Below are positions 18,258 to 27,735 of a stretch of DNA of 37,495 nt, in pieces. The stretch comes from Candidatus Roseilinea sp. NK_OTU-006 (GTDB lineage Bacteria > Chloroflexota > Anaerolineae > J036 > Brachytrichaceae). Position numbers and translations under genes: made by a program. The DNA is taken from the NCBI RefSeq assembly GCF_012931985.1, contig NZ_JAAFGM010000030.1, positions 1-37,495 of the forward strand. Direction: 5' to 3'. The first letter of the stretch is position 1; every line of letters begins with the position of its first letter. The notes under the pieces were generated by a model that saw nothing but the letters and a program-made list of their open reading frames with translations, was not told the DNA's origin and ran no database searches.

Positions 18258-18674
18258 ATGAATCTCGTCGAATCGCTCGAAAAGAGCTTACAACCCAATC
18301 CGAAAATTCCGCCGCTTCAACCCGGCGATCAAGTGCGCGTCCATCAGAAGATCATCGAGGGCGATCGGGAACGCATCCAGGTCTTTCAAGGCACCGTTAT
18401 TCGCTTGCGCAAAGGCGGCGCGAACGCCAGCTTTACCGTGCGCCGGATCGCCAGCAACAACATCGGCGTCGAGCGCACGTATCTGCTGAACTCGCCGCGC
18501 ATTGATAAGGTGGAAGTGATGCGCCACGCCAAAGTGCGCCGCGCACAGCTTTACTACTTCCGTAATTTGCGCGGCAAGTCCGCTCGCCTGAAGGAGCGCT
18601 TGCCGTCTTCAGGCGGCGCCAAGTCCAAACGCGCAGCGGCGCCGGCTGAGTCCGGCGAAGCGGGTGCAGCGTGA
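18258..18674 (+). CDS. rplS: Large ribosomal subunit protein bL19
   Basis: Encodes a 138-residue bL19, at the 30S-50S interface near uL14. [26 protein letters not shown]-like sequence, the [25 protein letters not shown] block and [23 protein letters not shown] are diagnostic. The last ~25 residues are an Ala/Ser/Pro/Lys tail. The site AGGAGG precedes the ATG. In most bacteria rplS follows trmD; here it sits 21 nt behind rpsI and probably closes the ribosomal transcription unit. Confidence 0.96.
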   Translation: MNLVESLEKSLQPNPKIPPLQPGDQVRVHQKIIEGDRERIQVFQGTVIRLRKGGANASFTVRRIASNNIGVERTYLLNSPRIDKVEVMRHAKVRRAQLYYFRNLRGKSARLKERLPSSGGAKSKRAAAPAESGEAGAA

Positions 18675-18689
18675 TGCGCGAACTCCCCA

Positions 18690-18720
18690 GGCAGCGACTT
18701 CGGGCGTTGCGTTCGCTGCC
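18690..18720 (+). promoter_or_regulatory. Stem-loop after rplS
   Basis: GGCAGCGA at 18690-18697 pairs with TCGCTGCC at 18713-18720 (8-bp perfect stem, 15-nt loop). It lies in the 60-nt gap between rplS and the next gene, where the ribosomal transcript is expected to end. No T-run follows, so if it terminates transcription it would not be in the classic way. Confidence 0.35.
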
Positions 18721-18734
18721 AAGCGAAAGTCTTC

Positions 18735-19460
18735 ATGAATAGCCCGCGCATCCTTGTCCCCATACCGATTCAAGATCACGAGAAGCGCCGCTTCACGCTG
18801 GGCAAGAACTACGTGAACAGCCTGGTCGCCTGCGGGGCAATTCCGGTTCTGCTCCCTACAGTCCTCTCACTCGAATCCTGGCGCGGGATGTATGAATCGG
18901 CGGATGGCGTATTGCTCTCCGGCGGCGGCGACGTGGATCCAACGCTCTTTGGCGAGCCGCAGCACGAAAAGACCTACGGCGTCGATCCCGAACGTGACAG
19001 GGTGGAAATGACGCTGGCGCGCTGGGCATTGCAGGATGATAAACCCCTCTTCGCGATCTGTCGCGGCATTCAAGTCGTGAATGTCGCGCTAGGCGGCTCG
19101 CTGATTCAAGATCTGCCCTCGCAGCAGGGGAGTGATGTCCCACACGATGGGACTGCCAACGGCCTCGAGCGTCACCAGGCCGCACACACCGTGCGCGTTG
19201 CGCCGGGGACGCACATTGCGCAGATCATCGGCCCGGGGGAGACGGAGGTGAACAGCTTCCATCATCAAGCGCTTAAAAAGATTGCCGACGGGTTGATCGT
19301 CACATCGCGCGCCCCCGATGGCGTGGTCGAGTCGGTTGAACTCCCTGGCAAGCGCTACTACATCGGCGTGCAGTGGCACCCCGAAGAGATGGCCGCCGAC
19401 CGCGAAGACATGCTGCGCCTGTTTCGCGCTTTTGTTGAAGCCTGCGCACCATCGCCGTGA
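18735..19460 (+). CDS. Class-I glutamine amidotransferase-like hydrolase (peptidase C26)
   Basis: Encodes a 241-residue protein of the gamma-glutamyl-gamma-aminobutyrate hydrolase (PuuD-like) family. The catalytic triad is C109 (FAICRGIQ), H215 and E217 (VQWHPEE). The GGGDVDP motif at 63-69 is typical of this group. Family members cleave gamma-glutamyl bonds, for example in putrescine breakdown, but no other polyamine gene is nearby, so the substrate is unknown. It has no signal peptide and should be cytosolic. It starts 61 nt after rplS. Confidence 0.88.
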   Translation: MNSPRILVPIPIQDHEKRRFTLGKNYVNSLVACGAIPVLLPTVLSLESWRGMYESADGVLLSGGGDVDPTLFGEPQHEKTYGVDPERDRVEMTLARWALQDDKPLFAICRGIQVVNVALGGSLIQDLPSQQGSDVPHDGTANGLERHQAAHTVRVAPGTHIAQIIGPGETEVNSFHHQALKKIADGLIVTSRAPDGVVESVELPGKRYYIGVQWHPEEMAADREDMLRLFRAFVEACAPSP

Positions 19461-19462
19461 TT

Positions 19463-19468
19463 TAGAAT
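19463..19468 (+). promoter_or_regulatory. -10-like box upstream of the cytochrome c gene
   Basis: TAGAAT lies just after the C26 hydrolase stop and 36 nt before the cytochrome ATG. It matches the sigma-70 -10 consensus at 5 of 6 positions. No good -35 sits at 16-18 nt; the nearest TTGAAG is 22 nt away. An identical hexamer follows the ygfZ-like gene. Confidence 0.25.
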
Positions 19469-19504
19469 ATGCGCGCAGCGCATTCGAGAGTTTAAGATTT
19501 GAAC

Positions 19505-20332
19505 ATGACAAGCTCGATGGCTTTGAAGTGGCGCACGCTTGTGGCGGCGGTGGTTGCTATGCTCATCGGCGCGGATGCGGCATTCGCGGCCTCCCCGGCT
19601 CAACTGGGCGGCGGCAGCGCCGTGTTCGACAACCTAATCTTTGTCGTGATCGGCGGCATGTTGATGGCATTACTGGCCAGCGTGGCCGGTGGCGTGGTCA
19701 TCGCCGTGTTGGCCAGCAGCGTCAGCCGTTTCTTCCGCCGCAACTTGCCGACCGATGAGGAGATGGCTGAACTGCGCGACGAGCTACGCGCTGTGGATCA
19801 ACGCCGCCTGCGACCGATCCGCTTTGAGATCGGCCCCAACGCTGAGCCGTTTGTGTTCTCGGCAATTGGCTTCGTGGCTTGCCTGATCATCTTCAGCCTG
19901 GGATTGAGCGCCATGCCGCAACCGGTGCGCGGTGAGTCGTTGTCCCAAAGCGAAACGGCCCGACCGACAGCTTCTGCTGCCCTTCCCAAAGAAGGCGACT
20001 TCGGCAAGATCACCGATGGCCTACCCGCAGGCGACCCGGAGCGCGGCGAGAGGTTGTTTAACACCGCCGGCTGCGTCGGCTGTCACAGTCAAAAGAAAGG
20101 CGAGCGGTTGGTTGGCCCTTCTTTCTACAACTTGTGGAATATCGCCCAGACGCGCGTCCCCGGCATGAGCGCGCGAGAGTATCTCTACCAAAGCATCGTT
20201 GACCCGAACGCTTACATCGTCGAGGGCTACCAGGCCGGCTTAATGCAGCAGAACTATGCGGCGATCCTCAGCCCGCAGCAGATGGCCGACCTCCTGGCCT
20301 GGATCGAAGCACGACACAAGGATGAGCCGTAG
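19505..20332 (+). CDS. Membrane-anchored cytochrome c
   Basis: Encodes about 275 residues. A signal-like segment (residues ~8-28, ending AFA-A) is followed by a hydrophobic helix (~42-71), a charged cytosolic-type stretch with many Arg/Glu (~76-110) and a second helix (~115-136). The C-terminal class I cytochrome c domain has the haem site CVGCH (C190, C193, H194) and a likely axial Met near 247 (AGLMQQNY). Topology places the haem domain outside the cytoplasm. The family carries electrons in respiration, but no oxidase genes lie nearby. A TTG at 19499 is an alternative start. Confidence 0.8.
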   Translation: MTSSMALKWRTLVAAVVAMLIGADAAFAASPAQLGGGSAVFDNLIFVVIGGMLMALLASVAGGVVIAVLASSVSRFFRRNLPTDEEMAELRDELRAVDQRRLRPIRFEIGPNAEPFVFSAIGFVACLIIFSLGLSAMPQPVRGESLSQSETARPTASAALPKEGDFGKITDGLPAGDPERGERLFNTAGCVGCHSQKKGERLVGPSFYNLWNIAQTRVPGMSAREYLYQSIVDPNAYIVEGYQAGLMQQNYAAILSPQQMADLLAWIEARHKDEP

Positions 20333-20397
20333 CGCATGGCCATCGTGCGCTCGATGAACGGGGCGTCCCGTGCCCGGAACGCTCCTTTGCGCCCTGG

Positions 20398-20904
20398 ATG
20401 CGTAAAACCGAATTCATTTCGCGCATTGAGTCCGAGCGCCGCGCGCTGGAGGAAACGCTGGCGCGCATTCCGGCGGAAGACATGCTGGCGGAAGGGGTCG
20501 TCGGATATTGGTCCGTCAAAGACACGCTCGCGCACATTGCGATGTGGTATTCCCGCGCGGTGACGCTGCTCTTTCAAGCTGAGCACGGCAGCGCGTTGCA
20601 GTTGCCCCGGTCGAATGCGCCAGATCGGTCGGACATCAACGCGCGCGACTACGCATCGCAGAAAGATCGCCCGTTGGATCGCATCCAGGCCGATTTCCAC
20701 GGAACGCATCAGCAATTGATCAAACGGCTGAGCGCTTGGGCGGATGAGGCGGCGTTGTTTGACCCGCAGCGCTATCCGGCGTTGAAGGGACGCGCGCTGG
20801 CGGATGCCCTGTGGGACTACACCGGCGGCCATTCCGCCGAACACCGCGCGCAGATTGAATCGTGGCTCGCAGGCCGGTCACCTCTCGCCTCTCGAGGCGC
20901 ATAG
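20398..20904 (+). CDS. DinB/ClbS-family protein
   Basis: Encodes a 168-residue four-helix protein of the DinB/DfsB superfamily. Typical features are WSVKDTLAHIAMWYS (residues 38-52) with H46, and GGHSAEHRAQIESWL near 143-156 with H145 and H149, which would form the usual three-histidine metal site. Members include thiol transferases and many proteins of unknown role; the substrate cannot be predicted. It is not closely coupled to its neighbours (65 nt and 54 nt gaps). Confidence 0.8.
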   Translation: MRKTEFISRIESERRALEETLARIPAEDMLAEGVVGYWSVKDTLAHIAMWYSRAVTLLFQAEHGSALQLPRSNAPDRSDINARDYASQKDRPLDRIQADFHGTHQQLIKRLSAWADEAALFDPQRYPALKGRALADALWDYTGGHSAEHRAQIESWLAGRSPLASRGA

Positions 20905-20958
20905 CCCACCGCCTACGACTCACAGCGCGCAGCTCAAAGCTTACCGCTCACGGCGACC

Positions 20959-21867
20959 ATGTTGCTCTTCGACCTGACCGAGATCTACAGCCGCATCCGG
21001 TTGCGGGGCAGCTCGCGGCTCGACTTCCTCCATCGCATGTCCACCGGCGATGTGCGCGGCCTGAAGCCGGGCGAATGCAAAACGACCGTGCTGACGACGC
21101 CAATCGGTCGCATGGTGGACTATCTCCTGGTCCTGGCTTTCGACGACTCCACCCTGCTCATCGGGGGTGGGGGCAATCAGAACAAGGTGGTGCACTGGTT
21201 GCGCAAGTACATCTTCTTCAACGACGACGTGCAGGTGAGTGACGAAACGGGCGATACACGCATGTTCGGCGTCGGCGCGGGAGACGACCCGCGCTTCATC
21301 GAAGCGATCATTCCCAACATCGGCCGGTTCGCGATGCCGGAGTGCGCGCATCGCGTCGTGGAATCGCCGCTGAGCGCTGATCGGCAGATCGTGGTGGCGC
21401 GCGCGCCGCAGGCGCTCGGCTTGAGCTTCTTTTTAATTGGCGCAGGGCTTGACCGCGCGCTGTTTGCCGACGCATCGCCCACGACGCCGGATTTCGACGC
21501 CTGGCGCATCCTGCGCGGCTATCCGCGCTTCCCCAACGAGATCAACGAAGATTACAACCCGCTAGAAGCCGGTTTGTGGAACGCGGTGAGCTTCGACAAG
21601 GGGTGTTACATCGGCCAGGAGATCATCGCCCGCATGGAGAGCCGAGGCCAAATTGCCAAAAAATTGGTCAGGCTGACCCGCAGCGCCGACGCGCTCTCGC
21701 CGGGCGAGGAGCTGATCGCGGAGGGCGGCGAAGTCGTCGGCAAAGTCACCAGCGCAGCGCGCGACGCGGCACTCGCTTACGTCCGCAGCGCATTTGCCCG
21801 GGAGAATGTGCCGTTGCAATCGCGGCAAGGGACGGTTGTCCATGTCGCAACGATCGTGCGACTTTAA
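20959..21867 (+). CDS. YgfZ/GcvT-like folate-binding protein
   Basis: Encodes 302 residues related to aminomethyltransferase GcvT and to YgfZ/IBA57. The signature K-G-C-Y-x-G-Q-E is at 214-221 (FDKGCYIGQEIIARMESRG). YgfZ-type proteins bind tetrahydrofolate and help maintain iron-sulphur enzymes; they do not act in glycine cleavage. No gcv genes are nearby, and the cysteine in the signature favours the YgfZ assignment. Cytosolic. ffh follows after 58 nt. Confidence 0.85.
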   Translation: MLLFDLTEIYSRIRLRGSSRLDFLHRMSTGDVRGLKPGECKTTVLTTPIGRMVDYLLVLAFDDSTLLIGGGGNQNKVVHWLRKYIFFNDDVQVSDETGDTRMFGVGAGDDPRFIEAIIPNIGRFAMPECAHRVVESPLSADRQIVVARAPQALGLSFFLIGAGLDRALFADASPTTPDFDAWRILRGYPRFPNEINEDYNPLEAGLWNAVSFDKGCYIGQEIIARMESRGQIAKKLVRLTRSADALSPGEELIAEGGEVVGKVTSAARDAALAYVRSAFARENVPLQSRQGTVVHVATIVRL

Positions 21868-21869
21868 GG

Positions 21870-21875
21870 TAGAAT
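21870..21875 (+). promoter_or_regulatory. -10-like box upstream of ffh
   Basis: TAGAAT lies 2 nt after the stop of the YgfZ-like gene and 50 nt before the ffh start, matching the -10 consensus at 5 of 6 positions. The sequence 17 nt upstream (GCAACG) is a poor -35. A small hairpin AAGGC-TGTAC-GCCTT follows at 21891-21905. Confidence 0.25.
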
Positions 21876-21925
21876 AGCGGCTCTCATCGGAAGGCTGTAC
21901 GCCTTTCACGCCCGTTCTGAGGATC

Positions 21926-23263
21926 ATGTTCGAATCGCTGAGCGACAAGCTACAGGCCATCTTCGACCGCCTCGGCAAGCGCGGCATCCTGACCGAGCAG
22001 GATGTAGACGCTGCGCTGCGCGAGGTGCGCGTCGCCTTGCTCGAAGCCGACGTGAACTTCAGAGTGGCTAAGGAGTTCCTCGCGCGCGTGCGGGAACGCG
22101 CGATCGGCGCAGAAGTGCACAAGAGCTTGACCCCCGGCCAGGCCGTCGTGAAGATCGTTCACGAGGAGTTGCTGAAGACGCTTGGCGAGGGCGGCAAGCT
22201 TGACCTGGGCGGTCCGCCGCCTCGGGTGATCATGCTGGTTGGCCTGCAAGGCTCCGGCAAGACCACGACAGCAGCCAAGTTGGCGCTGCGCCTGCGCAGC
22301 GACGGCCGCAAGCCGCTGCTGGTCGCCGCGGATACCTACCGACCGGCGGCTATCACGCAACTGGAGACGCTGGGCAAGCAGATCAACATTCCCGTCTTCT
22401 CGGAAGGCGACAAAACACCGCCACCGCAGATCGCGCAGCACGCCGTCCAAAAGGCCATCCAGGGCGCGCTCGACGTCATCATCATAGACACCGCCGGCCG
22501 CCTACAAATGGATGAGGCGATGATGCGCGAGGTGGAAGAAATCAAAGCGCGCGTCAAGCCGGCCGAGGTGCTGCTCGTCGCCGACGCCATGACCGGCCAG
22601 GAGGCCGTCAATATCGCTGAGGCGTTCAATAAGCGCGTCGGGCTGACCGGCCTGATCCTGACCAAGATAGACGGAGACGCCCGCGGCGGCGCGGCCATCT
22701 CGATGCGCGCCGTCACCGGCGTGCCGATCAAATTCCTCAGCACCGGCGAGAAGCCCGACGCATTGGAGGTCTTCCATCCCGACCGGCTGGCCTCGCGCAT
22801 TCTGGGCATGGGCGATGTGCTTACGCTGATCGAGAAAGCGCAGCAGCAGTTCGACGAACAGGAAGCGGCGAAAGCTGCCGAGAAGATGCTCTCGGCCAGC
22901 TTCGACCTGGAAGACTTCCTGTCGCAGATGCGACAGATCAAGCGCATGGGCCCGCTCAATGACCTGCTCGCATTGATCCCCGGCATGAAAGATTTGACCC
23001 GGCAGATTTCGCCGGAGATGACCGAGCGACAGTTCAAGCGCGTCGAAGCGATGATCAGCTCGATGACGCGCGAGGAGCGTCGCAACCCGAACATCCTGAA
23101 CGCCTCGCGCAAGCGCCGCATTGCCAAGGGCAGCGGCACGAGCGTGCAGGAGCTGAATCAACTGCTCTCGCAGTTCCGCGAAGCGCAACGTATGATGAAA
23201 CAATTGGCGAACAACCCGCGCTTGCGCATGATGAGCGGGTGGATGGGCGCCAGAAGGAGATAA
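21926..23263 (+). CDS. ffh: Signal recognition particle protein Ffh
   Basis: Encodes the 445-residue SRP54 homologue that binds signal sequences and 4.5S/SRP RNA. The N domain spans ~1-90. The GTPase G domain has GLQGSGKTTTAAKL (~106-119), DTYRPAA (136-142), DTAGRLQMDE (188-197) and TKIDGDARGG (246-255). The methionine-rich M domain (~300-445) carries the SRP-RNA-binding region and ends WMGARRR. GAGGATC precedes the ATG. It heads the ffh-rpsP-khpA-rimM cluster. Confidence 0.97.
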   Translation: MFESLSDKLQAIFDRLGKRGILTEQDVDAALREVRVALLEADVNFRVAKEFLARVRERAIGAEVHKSLTPGQAVVKIVHEELLKTLGEGGKLDLGGPPPRVIMLVGLQGSGKTTTAAKLALRLRSDGRKPLLVAADTYRPAAITQLETLGKQINIPVFSEGDKTPPPQIAQHAVQKAIQGALDVIIIDTAGRLQMDEAMMREVEEIKARVKPAEVLLVADAMTGQEAVNIAEAFNKRVGLTGLILTKIDGDARGGAAISMRAVTGVPIKFLSTGEKPDALEVFHPDRLASRILGMGDVLTLIEKAQQQFDEQEAAKAAEKMLSASFDLEDFLSQMRQIKRMGPLNDLLALIPGMKDLTRQISPEMTERQFKRVEAMISSMTREERRNPNILNASRKRRIAKGSGTSVQELNQLLSQFREAQRMMKQLANNPRLRMMSGWMGARRR

Positions 23264-23271
23264 TCGAGACG

Positions 23272-23676
23272 ATGGTTCGAATTCGACTATGCCGCATAGG
23301 TTCAAAAAAGCAGCCGACCTATCGCATCGTGGTGTGCGATAAGGAAAGGCCGCGCGAGGGCGCGTTTATCGAAGTCATCGGCACCTACAATCCGCGCACC
23401 GAACCGGAGACCGTGCTGGTGAAGGAAGACCGCGCCCTATATTGGATGAAAGTGGGCGCGCAGCCCAGCGAGGCGGTCCGGCAACTCTTCCGAAAGACGG
23501 GCACCACAGCGCGCCTCGAGCGGCTGAAGCAGGGTGAATCGCCCGAAGTATTGCTGGCCGAGGCGGCTGCGCAGTTTGAGGTCGCGCGAACGATTAGCCC
23601 GAAGACGCGCATCGGCCGCGAGCCTGCTCCCAAGCCGAAGCAGGCCGAGCCGACCGCTGAAGCCGCTGCCGAGTGA
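23272..23676 (+). CDS. rpsP: Small ribosomal subunit protein bS16
   Basis: Encodes a 134-residue bS16, a 30S body assembly protein. MVRIRLCRIGSKKQPTYRIVVCDKERPREGAFIEVIGTYNP is diagnostic. The C-terminal third is an acidic, Ala/Pro/Lys-rich extension beyond the common ~85-residue core. ATG 23272 is preferred over in-frame upstream starts because AAGGAGA (23254-23260) sits at the end of ffh. Confidence 0.96.
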   Translation: MVRIRLCRIGSKKQPTYRIVVCDKERPREGAFIEVIGTYNPRTEPETVLVKEDRALYWMKVGAQPSEAVRQLFRKTGTTARLERLKQGESPEVLLAEAAAQFEVARTISPKTRIGREPAPKPKQAEPTAEAAAE

Positions 23677-23694
23677 GCCGGTAGGCGATGAGCG

Positions 23695-23934
23695 ATGAAA
23701 GAGCTGGTCGAGTTGGTCGAATACGTTGCCCGGGGCCTGGTGGATCATCCCGATCAGGTGAAAGTGACCGAATCGGTGGATCGTGACACGGTCTTCCTTG
23801 AGTTGCAGGTGGCGCCCGGCGAGGCGGGGCGTGTGATCGGGCGCGAAGGGAGGTTGGCTAACGCCCTGCGCACGTTGCTGCGCATCTCCGCCGCTCGATC
23901 GCGCAAGCGCGTGGTGTTGGATATACGCGTTTGA
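23695..23934 (+). CDS. khpA: KH-domain RNA-binding protein KhpA
   Basis: Encodes 79 residues forming a single KH domain with the GxxG loop in VIGREGRLANALRTLL (~45-60). KhpA partners KhpB/Jag in many Gram-positive bacteria and binds many RNAs. No khpB is present in this window. Position between rpsP and rimM is the usual one. Confidence 0.92.
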   Translation: MKELVELVEYVARGLVDHPDQVKVTESVDRDTVFLELQVAPGEAGRVIGREGRLANALRTLLRISAARSRKRVVLDIRV

Positions 23935-23952
23935 CGCCCGGCGCTTCTCATC

Positions 23953-24468
23953 GTGGCGAAGTCGCGGCCCAAGCTCCTCGTCGTTGGCACAGTGTCTCGC
24001 CCGCACGGCATCGCCGGCGAGGTCAAGGTGCAATTGTCGCCGTTCTACGAAGGTGTCCTCGACGAGATCGGGCGCGTGTACCTCAACGATGCCAGGCATC
24101 CATACCGCATCCTGTCGCAGCGCGCGCATCAAGGGGGCGTGCTGCTGAAGCTGGAGCGCATTGCCACGCGTGACGCCGCCGAAGCGCTGCGCGGCGCGCG
24201 CGTGCTTGTGGATACCGGCGACCTGCCGGCCTTGCCGTCCGGCGAGTACTACGCCCACCAACTGATTGGCTTGCGCGTGGCGAACGAGGCCGGCGAAGTG
24301 TTGGGCACGCTGAGCGAAGTGCTGCGTACGGGCAGCAACGATGTCTATGTGGTGAGGGCAGCCAACACCGACCAGGAACTGTTGCTGCCGGCCATCGAAA
24401 GCGTGATCCGCGCGATAGACCTCGACGCCGGAACGATGACGGTGACTGTGCCCGAAGGATTGACCTGA
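23953..24468 (+). CDS. rimM: Ribosome maturation factor RimM
   Basis: Encodes 171 residues. The N-terminal beta-barrel domain (VGTVSRPHGIAGEVKVQ, ~11-27) and the C-terminal PRC-barrel (YYAHQLIGLRVANEAGEVLGTLSEVLRTGSNDVYVV, ~97-132) are clear. RimM binds uS19 and helps 16S 3'-domain maturation. Translation probably starts at GTG 23953. trmD, the usual next gene, is missing: the stop codon directly touches a tRNA gene on the other strand. Confidence 0.95.
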   Translation: MAKSRPKLLVVGTVSRPHGIAGEVKVQLSPFYEGVLDEIGRVYLNDARHPYRILSQRAHQGGVLLKLERIATRDAAEALRGARVLVDTGDLPALPSGEYYAHQLIGLRVANEAGEVLGTLSEVLRTGSNDVYVVRAANTDQELLLPAIESVIRAIDLDAGTMTVTVPEGLT

Positions 24469-24542
24469 TGGGCGGTGGGGGATTTGAACCCGCGACCTTC
24501 TGTGTGTAAAACAGACGCTCTAACCAACTGAGCTAACCGCCC
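24469..24542 (-). tRNA. tRNA-Val (anticodon UAC)
   Basis: The minus strand gives a 74-nt cloverleaf: acceptor GGGCGGT/ACCGCCC, D stem GCTC/GAGC, anticodon stem TCTGT/ACAGA with loop TTTACAC (anticodon UAC, reading GUA and other Val codons), and a TTCAAAT T loop. CCA is not encoded. The T stem is GCGGG/CCCCC, so its second pair is a C-C mismatch. The discriminator base is A. The 3' end touches the rimM stop codon of the opposite strand. Confidence 0.95.
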
Positions 24543-24555
24543 GGCGCAGCGCCTA

Positions 24556-24561
24556 ATTGTA
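24556..24561 (-). promoter_or_regulatory. -10-like box for tRNA-Val
   Basis: On the minus strand TACAAT lies 13 nt upstream of the tRNA 5' end and matches TATAAT at 5 of 6 positions. A weak -35 candidate, GAGACA, lies 15 nt further upstream (24577-24582), a spacing shorter than ideal. Confidence 0.35.
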
Positions 24562-24678
24562 TCATCCTGCGAACGTTGTCTCGCCTGAAAGTGCATCTCC
24601 CACGAGCGCGCGGGGTGAACGGTGGGCTGCGCCTCGAACTCACCCAACGCTCAATTTCAGCCGCTATCATGCCCTTCC

Positions 24679-25391
<713 letters not shown>

Positions 25392-25413
<22 letters not shown>

Positions 25414-27086
25414 CTGAACGGCGCTCTGATGCGGGCCGTCGTGCCATGGGCAGTGCGCTGCAGGGTGAAGTCGCCGCGCAAGTCTTCCCGCACCAACATG
25501 TTGACGATGTTCAGCCCGAGGCTCGGCGCCTCCGTCCTGCCGGCTGCCGTGCCCAGTCCGTTGTCACGCACCTCCACTTCGAGCGTGCCGCCGCAATCAA
25601 TCAGGCTGATGGTGATCTCGCCCTGGCCTCGACTGACGAAGGCGTGTTCCATGGCGTTCTGCACCAGCTCGTTCACGCAGAGCGCCAGCGCCGTGGCGGC
25701 GCGCGAACTCATGCGCAGCGAGTCGCCAATCACGTGAATGGTCAGTTGAAGATCGGGGCGCGTCATGTTCGCCTGCGTCAAGCCCACCACGCGCGTGATC
25801 ACATCCTTCACGTCCACCAGCCGGAAGCCCTCCTGCGCCAGCGCGTCGTGCACAGCAGCGATGCTCATAATGCGATTGATGCTTTCGTGCAGCACTTCCT
25901 TGGGGGTAAGCTTGTCGCTGGCGTCGTGTAGTTGCATCTGGAGCAGCATCACCACGTTCTGCAGGTTGTTCTTCACGCGGTGATTCATCTCTTTGACGAT
26001 GGCGGCGTTGCCGATCAGATGGGCGTTTTCGATGGCCAGCGCGATTTGGTTGGCCAGCGTGATGCACAGCTCAACCTGCGCCTCGGCGAATTCGCCGGCT
26101 GACTCCGTCCACATATTCAGCAAGCCAATGGTGCGGTCGCGCACTTGCATCGGCACGCACAGCAGGCCGTTGAGTTGCGCCTGAGCCGCCCAGGCAGCGT
26201 GCGACGGTTGCAACTTGCCACACGCCTCGTTCACCAACACCGGTCCGCTAAATCGTTCGAGGTTCAGGAGCGGCAGGTCGTCCAGCGACCAGGACGGTTC
26301 CGGCGGCACATTCGGCTTGCGGTCGTAAATCGCCCGCGGCATGAAAGCGCGCACCGTCTCGTCGAGCAACAGGACCGAGCAATGTCGCGCGTTCACCGCG
26401 CGTGCGCCCATCTCGGCCACCACGCGCAGCGTCTCGTCCAGATACAACGGGGAGATGGCGGCGCGACTGACTTCGGCGACGGCTTGCATCTCGCGCACTT
26501 TGCGTTCGCTCTCCTCTTGCAAAATGGCGCGCTCCAGGATGCCGGCGACGACTTCGCCGATGAGCGAAACGAACTCGATCTCGCCGGCCGTCCAGGTGTG
26601 CCGTCGGCGCGTCTGCACGTTCATCGCGCCGACGACGCGATCCTGGCTGATCAACGGCACGGCCATCAGCGATTTGAACAACCGCTCGCGCGTGTTGGGC
26701 ACTTCGTGAAAGCGCGGATCGCGCTGCGCATCGCGCACGGCGACCCACTGGCGGTGCTGCGCGGCCCAGCCGGTCAACCCTTCGCCCATGCGGAGATAGC
26801 CATGGTCCACGGCCTCGGGGAACAGGCCGGTCGTCGCTTTTAAGATCAGCCGCTGCGATGACCGATCCAGCAAATATATCGAAGTCGAGTCCACGCCCAT
26901 CACGCGCGTCGTCGTCTGCGCGATGCCGTTCAGGATGGAGCGTAGGTCGGACGAAGCGTTGATCGAGAGCAGGATTTCGCGGATGGCGGTGAGCTCTTTC
27001 TTTTTGCGCTGCAGTTCGGCGCGCAGGGCCGCAGCGTGGTTCGATGCCGCTCGGGTTTGGGGTTTCGCTTCCTTCACCACAGGCAT
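25392..27086 (-). CDS. GAF-GAF sensor histidine kinase (HisKA_2 type)
   Basis: Encodes 564 residues. A short coiled coil (~18-40) is followed by GAF domain 1 (~45-190; [18 protein letters not shown]) and GAF domain 2 (~205-355; [20 protein letters not shown]). The HisKA_2 dimerisation box has H369 in [13 protein letters not shown]. The HATPase has N472 and N477 ([12 protein letters not shown]), DNGLG (508-512) and GLNIV (524-528). No transmembrane segment is seen, so it should sense a cytosolic signal. No response regulator gene is nearby, making it an orphan. It lies 109 nt downstream of the THEP1-like gene on the same strand. Confidence 0.92.
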
Positions 27087-27195
27087 GGCCCGATTCTAAG
27101 GCAGTCTTTCACCATGACGCACACCGCGCGAAGCTCGGTCGCGCCCGGAGACACACGCTGCCGACATGATCTTCAAGAGCGACGCCCCCGCGATG

Positions 27196-27735
27196 TTACC
27201 CGGTGAATAGCGCCAGGAGCTGATTTTTGTCGTGATCGCTTTGCACGTCGAAGCACCGGGCGATGGGCAGCGTCGCATGAGCGGCGTCGAGCAACTCAGG
27301 GCGGACGACGACCAGTGCGATGCGATAGTCGCCGGCGCGCAGGATATCCAACGCTGCAGTCCAACCTTCGCCGCGCAGCAGCTCCAGCGGGCCAATCTCA
27401 TCCACGATGAGCGCATCGCAGGGACAGCTCGTTGACAGGATGTGGTTGCCCCAGGCCAGCGTCGCCGGGCTGAAGAACCAGCGCCCCAGCGCGATCTCCA
27501 ATCCGGCGGCGGGGGCAGCGCGCCCGAAGATGCGCCGCTCCGCGGTGCGGATGGCTTCTACATCAAACCCCATGCGCGCGCCCTGCTCGACGACCGCGGG
27601 AGAGATCACCCCGGCGACATCCCGCCCGGCCATGCGCGCCAGGTCAATCAGTCTGCGGCAGAAGGTCGTCTTGCCGGCGCCGCGCGGGCCCGTAAGCGCA
27701 TAAAGAGGCAATGCGTGTCCCAAGTGGTAGGTCAT
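27196..27735 (-). CDS. THEP1-like nucleoside-triphosphatase
   Basis: Encodes a 179-residue P-loop protein of the NTPase_1/THEP1 family. Walker A is GPRGAGKTTF (16-25) and Walker B-type DEIGPLEL is at 112-119, a family hallmark. Known members hydrolyse NTPs slowly and their biological role is poorly understood. Its start overlaps the stop of the FecE-like ATPase by ATGA, so it is translated as the last gene of the transporter operon. A role in handling the imported metal or cofactor, or in energising its use, is inference only. Confidence 0.85.
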   Translation of the reverse strand: MTYHLGHALPLYALTGPRGAGKTTFCRRLIDLARMAGRDVAGVISPAVVEQGARMGFDVEAIRTAERRIFGRAAPAAGLEIALGRWFFSPATLAWGNHILSTSCPCDALIVDEIGPLELLRGEGWTAALDILRAGDYRIALVVVRPELLDAAHATLPIARCFDVQSDHDKNQLLALFTG

